A DNA stretch of 64,000 nucleotides, from positions 62,001 to 126,000 of the forward strand of contig CAMJHP010000001.1 of the NCBI GenBank assembly GCA_946405575.1, in the 5' to 3' direction. Position numbers and translations under genes: made by a program. A model generated the notes under the pieces. The model saw nothing but the letters and a program-made list of their open reading frames with translations, was not told the DNA's origin and searched no databases. The DNA comes from an uncultured Bacteroidales bacterium. Its GTDB lineage: Bacteria > Bacteroidota > Bacteroidia > Bacteroidales > F082. Of the stretch, positions 27,230 through 36,796 are shown in pieces. Numbering within the stretch: position 1 is the first letter of the stretch; each line of letters starts with the position of its first letter.

Positions 27230-27253
27230 CAAATTGAATCAATTCAATGGGCA

Positions 27254-29635
27254 ATGAAAAAGTCACCATATTTGTTGATTGTTTTGAGCATTATCCTCAT
27301 AGGATGTGCCAAACAGCCTAAGGCCGTCGTTAAAAACAACGACACCACAAATTACATCCAATATGTCAACCCCATCATCGGGACCAACGGCATGGGACAT
27401 ACTTTTCCGGGGGCATGTGCGCCTTTCGGCATCGTGCAACTCAGCCCTGACACCGACACCGTGCCGCACAACATCGACGGCGTTTATCAACCGAGAGTGT
27501 ATGAATATTGCGCTGGCTATCAACATAAAGACAGTACCATCGTAGGCTTTAGCCACACCCATTTTAGCGGCACGGGGCATTCCGATTTGGGAGACATTTT
27601 GGTGATGCCTGTCACGGGAGAAATCAAGTTCAATCCTGGAACACAAACCAACCCCGATGTAGGCTATCGCTCGCGTTTCAACCACGATACTGAGATTGCC
27701 GTGCCAGGCTATTACGAGGTCTTCTTGCTGGATTACGGCGTCAAAGCCCAACTGACAGCCACTGAACACGCTGGCATCCATCGCTATACCTATCCGGAAG
27801 GCCAAGACGGCAGCATCATCCTTGACTTGCAGCACGGCATCTACAACTACGACGGCAAGACCCTCTGGGCCAACCTCCGCGTGGAAAACGACACCTTGCT
27901 AACTGGTTACCGCATCACCAACGGCTGGGCACGTACAAATTACACCTACTTCGCTATCAGCTTCAACCAACCTATCAAGGACTACGGCTATCGCGAGCTG
28001 GAAAAGCCCAAATACAACGGTGGCTGGGGCAAGTTTGATGTCAAACATAATTTCCCCGAGATGACGGGGCGCAAGATTGTGGCTTATTTCACCTTCGACA
28101 ATCCTCAGACCTTGGAGATGAAAGTTGCCCTGTCTGCCACCAGCACCGAAAGTGCTTTGCGCAACCTCCACGCCGAGACCGATTGTCGCGACTTTGAGCA
28201 ATTGTTGGCCGAAACGCAATCCAAATGGAACAAGGAACTCTCCATCCTGCAAGCGGAAGGCACTGAAGACCAGAAGGCGATGCTGTACACTTCGCTTTAT
28301 CATACTATGATCAATCCCTCCATCTATATGGATGTAGATGGCCAATACCGTGGCCTCGACCATAACATCCACCAAGCCGAGGGCTTTACCAACTATACCG
28401 TGTTCTCGCTTTGGGACACCTACCGCGCCTTGCATCCGCTTTTCAATGTGCTGCAACCACAACGCAATGCCGACATGGTGCAATCCATGCTGAAACACAG
28501 CGAGCAGAGCGTCCACGGGCTGCTACCCGTGTGGTCGCACATGGGCAACGACAATTGGTGCATGATTGGCTACCATGCAGTGTCCGTGCTTTCGGATGCC
28601 TATGCCAAGGACGTAGTCCGTCATTGCGAGGAGGAACGACGAAGCAATCCAGATGAAAAAGCGATGCTAAACGCCATGCAACGCAGTTCGACTTGTCCCT
28701 ATTACGTCAACCTTGATGACTACCAAAATCTAGGATATGTGCCTTTCGACAAAAACAACGGTTGTGTCTCCATCACTTTGGAATATGCCTATGACGATTG
28801 GGCCATCTATCAAGCTGCATTGAAAGCCGGAAACCAAGAAATGGCTAACATCTACAAGCAGCGCGCTGCCAACTGGCGCAACACCTTCGACACCGAACTG
28901 GGTTTCGCCCGTCCCAAGATGAGCGACGGCACTTGGAAAGCACCTTTCAGCCTCTTCGACACCGAGGGCGAAGGCTTCGTGGAGGGCAACTCCTGGGTGT
29001 ATTCGTTCTATGTGCCGCAAGATGTGAAAGGTCTCATTGAGGCTATGGGCGGCGATGCACAATTCAACCACAATCTCGACACTTTATTTGTCATGCAACT
29101 GCCGCCCGAGTTCTTTGAGAATACGGAAGACGTCACTGAAGAGGGTCTTATGGGCTGCTACAATCATGGAAACGAACCCGCACACCATATCGCCTACCTT
29201 TACAACTGGACCTCACAACCCTACAAGACCCAATACTGGCTGCGCGAAATCATGAACCGTTTCTACAAGAACAACATCGACGGCCTCTGCGGTAACGACG
29301 ACTGCGGCCAGATGTCAGCCTGGTACATCTTCTCTGCGATGGGCTTCTATCCCGTCTGTCCAGGTAGTGACCAATATGTGTTTGGAGCACCTTATCTGCC
29401 TTATCTGAAAGTGCGCTTGGGCAATGGCAAGACCTTGGAAATCAAGGCTCCCAACGTAAGCAATGAAAACCGCTATGTGCAGAAAGTGACACTTAATGGA
29501 CAGGAAATCACCAAGCTTTACCTCACGCACGAGCAATTGATGCAAGGTGGTGAACTCGTTTTCGAGATGGATAGCAAACCGAATGTGAAACGTGGTCTGA
29601 AGCCTGAGGACAAACCTTATTCCTTGTCCGAATGA
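27254..29635 (+). CDS. GH92 family glycoside hydrolase (alpha-mannosidase-like lipoprotein)
   Basis: IIGTNGMGHTFPGACAPFGIVQLSPDT, FSHTHFSGTGHSDLGD, LWDTYRALHPL, GNDDCGQMSAWYIFSAMGFYPVCPG. Confidence 0.96.
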   Translation: MKKSPYLLIVLSIILIGCAKQPKAVVKNNDTTNYIQYVNPIIGTNGMGHTFPGACAPFGIVQLSPDTDTVPHNIDGVYQPRVYEYCAGYQHKDSTIVGFSHTHFSGTGHSDLGDILVMPVTGEIKFNPGTQTNPDVGYRSRFNHDTEIAVPGYYEVFLLDYGVKAQLTATEHAGIHRYTYPEGQDGSIILDLQHGIYNYDGKTLWANLRVENDTLLTGYRITNGWARTNYTYFAISFNQPIKDYGYRELEKPKYNGGWGKFDVKHNFPEMTGRKIVAYFTFDNPQTLEMKVALSATSTESALRNLHAETDCRDFEQLLAETQSKWNKELSILQAEGTEDQKAMLYTSLYHTMINPSIYMDVDGQYRGLDHNIHQAEGFTNYTVFSLWDTYRALHPLFNVLQPQRNADMVQSMLKHSEQSVHGLLPVWSHMGNDNWCMIGYHAVSVLSDAYAKDVVRHCEEERRSNPDEKAMLNAMQRSSTCPYYVNLDDYQNLGYVPFDKNNGCVSITLEYAYDDWAIYQAALKAGNQEMANIYKQRAANWRNTFDTELGFARPKMSDGTWKAPFSLFDTEGEGFVEGNSWVYSFYVPQDVKGLIEAMGGDAQFNHNLDTLFVMQLPPEFFENTEDVTEEGLMGCYNHGNEPAHHIAYLYNWTSQPYKTQYWLREIMNRFYKNNIDGLCGNDDCGQMSAWYIFSAMGFYPVCPGSDQYVFGAPYLPYLKVRLGNGKTLEIKAPNVSNENRYVQKVTLNGQEITKLYLTHEQLMQGGELVFEMDSKPNVKRGLKPEDKPYSLSE
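28619..28650. repeat. dispersed repeat copy translated in frame within GH92 (VRHCEEERRSNP)
   Basis: cgtcattgcgaggaggaacgacgaagcaatcc; related to intergenic copy at 24091-24115. Confidence 0.75.
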
Positions 29636-29661
29636 CAATTGTGATTTCCATATAAGTCAAT

Positions 29662-29704
29662 AAAAAACTGGTGCCGTAGCAATCTCCACGGCACCAGTCA
29701 TTTT
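29662..29704. terminator. bidirectional intrinsic terminator
   Basis: actggtgccgt agcaatctcc acggcaccagt between convergent genes with flanking A/T tracts. Confidence 0.85.
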
Positions 29705-29734
29705 ACACCTCGTACAAACACGAAGTGAATCTTA

Positions 29735-32700
29735 TCAGTCGATGACAATCTTCTGAGTCTTCACAGTGTTGCCATTGCTCAGACGGAGAACATACACACC
29801 AGCACTCAGATTGAGGCTATTGTTATAGCTGCCATTGATTTGCTCGTTGCTGAGCACGCGTCCCATCATATCGATGATTTGCAGGGTAGCTTCACCTTCG
29901 TTGTTGATGACCAGGTTGTTGCCATTGAAGAAAGCGAAAATTTCACTTTCGTTGATGCCGTTACTGGCACTGAACACCAAACGGAAGCGATTGGCATTGT
30001 CGGCGGCGTTGGCCTCAAAGGTATAGCTCGGAGTGGCAAGCAGGTCGACATCCGTGTTGGCCTTATTGTCAATCAGGTGCAGGTAGGCGAACTCCACGTT
30101 CTCGCTGCTCATGCTAATGGTGTAGCGACCGCTCTCCTCTGCCTTGAAGCTCACGGGAACCTCTCCCACCTCTTCGCTGCGAACCACCGCGTACTCTTGG
30201 CCGTCCACTGTGATGTAGAGCTTCGTCCCGTTCGGGTTGAGTTGGATCTTGTGAAGCTGGCGGCTCTCTCCGAAGCGAACCATGGCGCGGTCGAGAAGGC
30301 CGTTATTGCCGCTCAGGTTGAGGGACAACACTGACTTGCCATTGTTGGGGTCCTCGGTGGTGAAGGTCAAGGCCTCATTGTTCGATTCAGCCTCGACAAA
30401 CACGCCTTCCATAGGTTGGAGGCTCCTGTTAGTGGCTAGCATAAGGTTGGTGCCTGCACCGTTCATCGTGTAGAAGTCGCGGCCATCGGCAACGTAAGCA
30501 ATATCAGCGAAGGGGTTGCCCACCAGGTTCCAGCCCGACCATTCCGCGTTTTCGGTCTTGGCCAACCTGACCTCGTACTCGGCGCCCTCGATTGGCATGC
30601 CGCTGAAGGTGATGCTCGTTGAGTCTTGGCTGGCATAGAGGTAGCCCTTGCCTGAAACGAGGTTGAACTGGTTCGGGTCGTAATTAATCCACTCCTTACC
30701 CTCGTCGTCGCCTGCCTCATTGAAATAGTACAGGTCGAAGGCTTCGGTAATCATACCGTCAATGGTAGTGGGATCCACACCGTTCTCTCCGCTGTTGAAG
30801 GGGAATGCGATAAGGCTGTAGTTGCCTTTGCCTCCCTTGTGACCAACAATGTTGAGGGTATAGGTCTCAGTAGTGGCTTCAACTTTTTTCTTGTAGAAAG
30901 AGAAAGTCTGGCCAGCGATGTTTCCAGTAGTGTTTGTATAGCATCTCCAATCTTGTGAATTGTAAATACCAAGATAACGAGAAGTGGCGACATTCTTAAG
31001 ATAACCACTTTCATTATCAAGAACGAAAACATTGTTGGCATCCGTTCCTACGCGAACTCCATTGTTGGAGTTGGTGCAATACAGCCAAGTCTCAGTTTCA
31101 CCATTCGGATAGAAGGTATAACCATCATCAGTAATGCTGATGTTCCACTGGAGGTTGGCAGCAGGTTCGGCCGACAGCGTGCCTTCAACCACAGTAACAG
31201 CAACAGCGGCAGGTGCGCCATTACCACCATCAACAGGCATAGCATAAGTGTCGCCGTTGTCACCCACGATGACGAAAACATCGTCCTCAGTGAGGTCAGC
31301 AAGGTTAGTCAGCACCCAAGTGCCAGGAGTTACAGGAACGTCCTCAACAGCCGTAGCGCTGATGGTAACATTCTCGCCAGGCATTTCGAAGGTGTAGGTG
31401 AAGTCGTCGGCAATATCATTGACATGGTTCACACCATTCACCATCAAGGTTTCCATTACATAACCCTCGTTGGCAACAATGCTCAGCATGATTCCGTCGC
31501 CTTCAGTCACTTGAATCTCGCCGTCACCTTCCATGACCATTTCGTCATTCACGAAGGTGATGAGCTCGAGGTTCTCGAAAGGCTCAACCGTCAGGGTGTA
31601 TTGCTGAGGTTCAGTGTATTCAGCAAGAGCGATGTTGCCCAAACCGACATTGCCACTGACCTTTTCAGTGTAGATCCACTTGATATAACGAACGTTTTCG
31701 CCCAAGTTGGTGAACTCTTCGTTTTGGGTTCCGCTTATTTCAGTGTAAGTCTTCAAATCAGTGAAAGTAACACCATTTTCTGACGTCTGCACTTTAAAAG
31801 AACCTCCAGAGAAGCTGTTGTTCTTGATATCGAAAGTGAGGGTGCCGGGGCGCTCGTTGAATTGGAGCAGCAACCAGTCGCCAGTGTTGTCGAATTTCAG
31901 TTGGGTATTAGGATTAGTCGATGCGTTATAATCCGAGCCGAGACCTTCCTGGTAGAGACCATCTGTCTCTTCAATGGCAGCCTTGCCGTCGTTAAATGAG
32001 AAGGGCAGTTCAGCGTATGTGGGAGCCACATATTCCTCTTGGTTGACAGTGACGATGGCATAAACTTCTTCCAAATTATCATCAAAGGTATATACCTTCA
32101 TGTAAGCCGTGCGGGCTGCGCCGTTGTTGGCATCGATGATGTAATCGAGGGTGTAAGTATCATTGTTTTCATTGATTTCAGCATTAATCCAATCAGGATC
32201 GTTGCCTTCGAGTTCAACGCCATTGGCATCGCAGAAATAGTAATCGAAGCTGATGAAGTTTTCGATGTTTTCGTAGGTGATTGCAAGGGCGCCGTCAGCA
32301 CCTTCAGCAGGAGCATTGATGGTGTTGGGAGTCACGGTCACGATAGGATCAACGACGGCAGGATGTGTCAAAGAAACCAGTTGGCAATCTTGACTGAACT
32401 CGTAAGTCGAACCATATTTGGTCAAATTGCCATAAACCACGACGATATCATTAACTGCAACGTTAGCAGCCTCTGTCCCACCGCAACGATAAGCACGAAG
32501 AGTAGCGCTATTACCAACTTCATCAACGATATCAAATGTGATGTTTCCATAAGTTGAATTATACGCAGTTACAATCTCCGAAACAATACCTGTGGCATAC
32601 ACGCCAGTAACACCCACATTGGCATCAATGGCAGCGCGGGCATCAGCCACAGTGTAAGGATCTTCTAATGTGCCGGCATGGTTCAAAGTGATGAAAGCGT

Positions 32701-33487
32701 ATTCGGCAGCGGCAACAGCACTGTTGTCATATCCAGATTTGGCAGCCATGGCCTTAATGGTCGTATTAGTACTGACATTGATAGCTCCAGAATAAACCGT
32801 GCTGTTTGTGGTAGGATCTTGGCCATTGGTAGTGTAGTAAATCGTGGCGCCATCGGTAGTGCAGCTGATGCTCACGCTTTGAGCTTCAGTGTAAGTACCA
32901 GCAGCGGGGCTGAAGGTGGGAGTAGCGCAGGTGGGATTGCCGCCAGCATTGTAGTAATATTCAATCTTTGAAACCGTAATTAATCCATTACTAGAACCCG
33001 AAGCACATTCAAATTCAATCTTATAATACTGATCGGCAGTAGGGTTGGCCAATGTCACAGTCTGAACACCTGTCGATTTAGTATAAGTACCTGCTTCAGT
33101 CCAATTAGAACCATTTGAACTGCTATACAATTTAATTGAGTTAATTTTACTAGCAGTGATTGCATCGATTGTCAAATCAACTTTAGTAATTGACTGACTG
33201 TATGCAATAGAAGTAGTGACTGAACCTACCGAAGTGACATTTTTACGACCAAATTTGACATAATTCCAATTCTGACCATTCGTGTTACCATTTGCAACAG
33301 ACCAGCTAAAATCGCCATTGCTTGCAGTCCAAGCTGAAGTGTAGTCGTTATTTGTTCCATGAGTTCCACCGAACAAGCAAGTCGAATAGACTGCTTCGGC
33401 TCTTGTCTGTCCCCTCATCCCCATCGGGATAGCGAGAATTACGAGCAGCGCGAGGGCTGCAGTTAGGATTGTAGATCTCCTTTTCAT
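29735..33487 (-). CDS. large secreted multidomain protein with chitobiase-like domain, OB-fold-like domain and T9SS C-terminal domain
   Basis: CATPTFSPAAGTYTEAQSVSISCTTDGATIYYTTNGQDPT; VGVTGVYATGIVSEIVTAYNSTYGNITFDIVDE; C-term NLSAGVYVLRLSNGNTVKTQKIVID. Confidence 0.85.
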   Translation of the reverse strand: MKRRSTILTAALALLVILAIPMGMRGQTRAEAVYSTCLFGGTHGTNNDYTSAWTASNGDFSWSVANGNTNGQNWNYVKFGRKNVTSVGSVTTSIAYSQSITKVDLTIDAITASKINSIKLYSSSNGSNWTEAGTYTKSTGVQTVTLANPTADQYYKIEFECASGSSNGLITVSKIEYYYNAGGNPTCATPTFSPAAGTYTEAQSVSISCTTDGATIYYTTNGQDPTTNSTVYSGAINVSTNTTIKAMAAKSGYDNSAVAAAEYAFITLNHAGTLEDPYTVADARAAIDANVGVTGVYATGIVSEIVTAYNSTYGNITFDIVDEVGNSATLRAYRCGGTEAANVAVNDIVVVYGNLTKYGSTYEFSQDCQLVSLTHPAVVDPIVTVTPNTINAPAEGADGALAITYENIENFISFDYYFCDANGVELEGNDPDWINAEINENNDTYTLDYIIDANNGAARTAYMKVYTFDDNLEEVYAIVTVNQEEYVAPTYAELPFSFNDGKAAIEETDGLYQEGLGSDYNASTNPNTQLKFDNTGDWLLLQFNERPGTLTFDIKNNSFSGGSFKVQTSENGVTFTDLKTYTEISGTQNEEFTNLGENVRYIKWIYTEKVSGNVGLGNIALAEYTEPQQYTLTVEPFENLELITFVNDEMVMEGDGEIQVTEGDGIMLSIVANEGYVMETLMVNGVNHVNDIADDFTYTFEMPGENVTISATAVEDVPVTPGTWVLTNLADLTEDDVFVIVGDNGDTYAMPVDGGNGAPAAVAVTVVEGTLSAEPAANLQWNISITDDGYTFYPNGETETWLYCTNSNNGVRVGTDANNVFVLDNESGYLKNVATSRYLGIYNSQDWRCYTNTTGNIAGQTFSFYKKKVEATTETYTLNIVGHKGGKGNYSLIAFPFNSGENGVDPTTIDGMITEAFDLYYFNEAGDDEGKEWINYDPNQFNLVSGKGYLYASQDSTSITFSGMPIEGAEYEVRLAKTENAEWSGWNLVGNPFADIAYVADGRDFYTMNGAGTNLMLATNRSLQPMEGVFVEAESNNEALTFTTEDPNNGKSVLSLNLSGNNGLLDRAMVRFGESRQLHKIQLNPNGTKLYITVDGQEYAVVRSEEVGEVPVSFKAEESGRYTISMSSENVEFAYLHLIDNKANTDVDLLATPSYTFEANAADNANRFRLVFSASNGINESEIFAFFNGNNLVINNEGEATLQIIDMMGRVLSNEQINGSYNNSLNLSAGVYVLRLSNGNTVKTQKIVID

Positions 33488-33668
33488 TTTCTGTTTTGTT
33501 GATTTTTAATGATTAGTAATATGTTATTTGATTGTATTTCAATGTTTTAATTAGATTTGTGGAAATCCTTTAAAGCGGGTGCAAAATTAGAAAAAAAAAC
33601 TATGTTTTTAACACCAATTAGAATTTTTTTTCGAAGTCCTCATCATCATTCATTTTCAGGAAAATGTG

Positions 33669-33676
33669 TACCTTTG
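33669..33676 (+). promoter_or_regulatory. -7 box TACCTTTG abutting mnmA ATG
   Basis: TACCTTTGCAGCC|ATG: box ends 5 bp before the ATG. Confidence 0.5.
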
Positions 33677-33681
33677 CAGCC

Positions 33682-34767
33682 ATGAATATTGCCGCATTGG
33701 TTTCGGGGGGTGTCGACAGCTCCGTGGTGGTGCCACTGCTGAAGGAGCAGGGCTACAATCCACATATCTTCTATATTAAAATAGGTATGGAAGGCAAAGA
33801 AGACCTGTCGAGCTGCCCGTCGGAGGAAGACATTGAAATCACGACCTACATCGCTAAGAAATACGGTTGCAAGTTCGACATTGTGGACTTGCAGCACGAG
33901 TACTTCGAGACCGTTGGACGTTACACTATGGAGATGGTGCGCAAAGGCCTCACCCCTAACCCAGACGTAATGTGCAACCGTTGGATTAAATTGGGTGCCT
34001 TCGAGGAAAAGGAAGGTCATAATTTCGACAAAATAGCCACAGGACATTACGCCCGCTCTTGGGAAGACGAGAATGGTTTTTTTTGGCTCGGCACAGCTGC
34101 TGATACCATTAAAGATCAAACCTATTTCCTGAGCCGCATCACCTATGCCCAGCTGAGTAAGGTCATCTTTCCCATCGGCGACATCCCCAAAACTGAAGTA
34201 CGCCGATTGGCCGCACAATACAAACTGCCAAGTGCAGAACGCCATGACAGTCAAGGGATCTGTTTCTTGGGCAAAATCAACTACAACGACTATATCCGCG
34301 AATACCTCGGCGAAATGCCTGGCGACATTGTGGAACTGGAAACAGGCAAGAAACTAGGACACCATAAAGGCTTTTGGTTCCATACCATCGGGCAGCGCAA
34401 AGGTCTTGGTCTTGGAGGCGGACCGTGGTTTGTAGTAAAAAAGGACATCCCGAACAACATCGTCTATGTGTCGCAGGGTTACGACCCCGTGGCGCAATAC
34501 ACCAACATTGTTCCCTTGGGCGACTTGCAACCTATGAATCCCTCCTTGCAGTTCGTTGACGGACAACGTGTTCGTTTCAAGATCCGGCATCAGCCCGAGT
34601 TCACCTATGGTACGATCTGTCTCACAGAACGTGGTGCCGACATCGTCTCGGAGGTGGCCATCTCAGGTGTGGCACCTGGGCAGTTTGGCGTGGTTTATCA
34701 TGAGGTGGAGCCGTATGTTGTTGGTAGTGGCGTTATTTGCGAGTCGGAGGAGTCGTTGACGGGTTAA
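33682..34767 (+). CDS. mnmA: tRNA-specific 2-thiouridylase
   Basis: MNIAALVSGGVDSSVVVPLL, GLTPNPDVMCNRWIKLGAF, ATGHYAR, DSQGICFLGKINYNDYI. Confidence 0.96.
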   Translation: MNIAALVSGGVDSSVVVPLLKEQGYNPHIFYIKIGMEGKEDLSSCPSEEDIEITTYIAKKYGCKFDIVDLQHEYFETVGRYTMEMVRKGLTPNPDVMCNRWIKLGAFEEKEGHNFDKIATGHYARSWEDENGFFWLGTAADTIKDQTYFLSRITYAQLSKVIFPIGDIPKTEVRRLAAQYKLPSAERHDSQGICFLGKINYNDYIREYLGEMPGDIVELETGKKLGHHKGFWFHTIGQRKGLGLGGGPWFVVKKDIPNNIVYVSQGYDPVAQYTNIVPLGDLQPMNPSLQFVDGQRVRFKIRHQPEFTYGTICLTERGADIVSEVAISGVAPGQFGVVYHEVEPYVVGSGVICESEESLTG

Positions 34768-34797
34768 ACTCGGGAAACAGCGGGCTTTCTTCTGCCC

Positions 34798-34810
34798 TCC
34801 CTACGGGACT
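34798..34810. repeat. left 13-bp inverted repeat flanking the Y1 transposase
   Basis: TCCCTACGGGACT; exact reverse complement of 35313-35325. Confidence 0.8.
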
Positions 34811-34857
34811 TGGCTGAGACAGGCGAGCCAGACTAGAACACAGAAAACATAAACACT

Positions 34858-35307
34858 ATGGCAAACACCTACACAAAACTCAATATCCACATCGTGTTCC
34901 ATATAAAAAGCACTGGCATCTGCATAAAGAAAGAAGACCTGCCTCAAGTCTTCGCTTATATAGGAGGTATCATACGAAATGTTGATGGCTATCCTGTTAC
35001 CGTTGGCGGCATAGAAAACCAAATCCATATCTTAGCCACCATGCCGAAAACCATAAGCGTGTCCGAGTTTGTGCAGAAAATCAAAGCCAATAGCAGTAGG
35101 TGGATAAAGTCTCTTGGCAAATACTACGAATCGTTTGCCTGGCAAGAAGGCTACGGTGCATTCTGCGTCAGTCCATCGCTTCTGAAAAAGACCATACATT
35201 ATATCGAGACACAAGAAGAACACCACAACAAAGAATCCGTACGTGCCGAATTCATACGATTCCTCCAAGAAAACGGCATCGAATTTGATGAACGTTATCT
35301 CCTCTAA
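34858..35307 (+). mobile_element. Y1 (IS200-like / REP-associated tyrosine) transposase with degenerate HUH motif
   Basis: YTKLNIHIVFHIKS, GGIENQIHILATMPKTISVSEFVQKIKANSSRWIKS, YIETQEEHH; HUH position reads Q-I-H. Confidence 0.9.
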
Positions 35308-35312
35308 CCCAG

Positions 35313-35361
35313 AGTCCCGTAGGGACGACAGACCAGTAAGCAGGCGACTTAAGTCCCTGCT
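35313..35361. repeat. right inverted repeat plus second hairpin flanking the Y1 transposase
   Basis: AGTCCCGTAGGGA (35313-35325) and agcaggcgacttaagtccctgct palindrome. Confidence 0.75.
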
Positions 35362-35376
35362 CTTAAACATATGACA

Positions 35377-36060
35377 ATGAGCAATATAAGCAATAGAATC
35401 CTCTACGAAGACAACCACCTCATCGTGGTCAACAAGCTCCCCTCAGAAATCGTACAAGGCGACAAGACTGGCGACAAGTGCCTCCTTGATGACGTCAAGG
35501 AGTACATCAAGGTGAAGTACGACAAGCCAGGCAACGTGTTTGCTGGCCTTGTCCATCGTATCGACCGCCCAGTGAGTGGTGTCGTGGTGTTCGCCAAGAC
35601 GAGCAAGGCCCTGTCGCGTATGACGGTGAAGGTAAAAGACCGTGACTTCCGCAAGACCTATCTGGCTCTAGTAAAAAACCATCCACCTAAACAAGCCGAT
35701 GTACTCGAGGACTACCTGGTCAAGAACGAGAAGATGAACAAGTCGTTCGTTGTGCCTGAAGGGACAAAAGAAGCCAAACTGGCACGACTCAGCTATCGTG
35801 TCATTGGAAAATCAGATACATTCTATCTACTTGAGGTCGAGTTATACACTGGTCGTCATCATCAGATTCGCTGCCAATTGGCGCATATCGGATGCCCCAT
35901 CCGTGGCGACTTGAAATACGGTTATCCGCGCAGCAATCCCGATGCATCCATTAGCCTGCATGCCTGGCGCATCGCTTTTGAGCACCCTGTTTTAAAGAAT
36001 CAAATCGTAATCACTGCACCATTGCCTACAACGGCTCCTTGGACCGCATTCGAGGTATAA
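35377..36060 (+). CDS. RluA family pseudouridine synthase
   Basis: LVHRIDRPVSGVVVFAKTSKALSRM, YTGRHHQIRCQLAHIGCPIRGDLKYG. Confidence 0.95.
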   Translation: MSNISNRILYEDNHLIVVNKLPSEIVQGDKTGDKCLLDDVKEYIKVKYDKPGNVFAGLVHRIDRPVSGVVVFAKTSKALSRMTVKVKDRDFRKTYLALVKNHPPKQADVLEDYLVKNEKMNKSFVVPEGTKEAKLARLSYRVIGKSDTFYLLEVELYTGRHHQIRCQLAHIGCPIRGDLKYGYPRSNPDASISLHAWRIAFEHPVLKNQIVITAPLPTTAPWTAFEV

Positions 36061-36065
36061 AATAA

Positions 36066-36785
36066 TTATAGCAGGTTTACAATTCCTTTCAAGAAAATGA
36101 AATAGATACCACACACCACGAGCAGTATACCGGCACAGCGATTCATTATTGTGGTACGTTGAGGATTAAAAAACACCTTCAGTTTAGCTGCTCCCCAAGC
36201 CTTTAGCAACTCACACATCAAAGTGGTGCCAAGGATAAGAGCGAAAAACACTATCGTGTTGACCTTGTTGCCGCCCATACTGCCTGCCACAACTGCCACG
36301 GCAGAAAACCAAAAAATCCAGACAAATGGATTCAATAAGTTGAGAACAAACCCTTTACCGAGCATCAAAAGCCACGAAGGCTTGTCATCCTTTTTCTCCA
36401 ATATCTCGTTGGTGTGTTTCTCTAAAATCGATTCCTTCTCCTCCACCTTTCGTCGAAAAGTGAAAATGCCGAACAACACCAAGATAACGCCCGCCCCAAT
36501 ACTAAACAGCGTCACTTCAAGCTCTGAGCGCATTACCACTTGCACCGAGGTCAGGATGTATAACGAAATGATGATGGCATCGTTCAAAACGACTCCTGAG
36601 ATGAACCATGCCGCCGACCTGAATCCCCGATGAAGGCTAGTCTGCACCAAAGTAATAAAGGCCGGACCCATATTCACAATTAAGGAAAGAAACAAACCTA
36701 TTACGACGGCCCATATCACAAAACTAAACGACCAGATACGGCTAAATTCAGGTAGTTTCTCAAAAATATCAGAAGTGTTTTCCAT
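36066..36785 (-). CDS. LysE family translocator
   Basis: ~240 aa multi-TM; NMGPAFITLVQTSLHRGFRSA, NLLNPFVWIFW. Confidence 0.82.
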   Translation of the reverse strand: MENTSDIFEKLPEFSRIWSFSFVIWAVVIGLFLSLIVNMGPAFITLVQTSLHRGFRSAAWFISGVVLNDAIIISLYILTSVQVVMRSELEVTLFSIGAGVILVLFGIFTFRRKVEEKESILEKHTNEILEKKDDKPSWLLMLGKGFVLNLLNPFVWIFWFSAVAVVAGSMGGNKVNTIVFFALILGTTLMCELLKAWGAAKLKVFFNPQRTTIMNRCAGILLVVCGIYFIFLKGIVNLL

Positions 36786-36796
36786 CACTTAAACCA

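Noticed and set aside
27227-27253. Upstream TTG start for the GH92 gene (MQIESIQWA)
   Set aside because: It overlaps the TACCTTTG promoter box; ATG at 27254 begins a proper lipoprotein signal peptide.
33664-33681. Upstream start for mnmA (MCTFAA)
   Set aside because: These codons are the promoter box TACCTTTGCAGCC; MNIAALVSGG is the conserved start.
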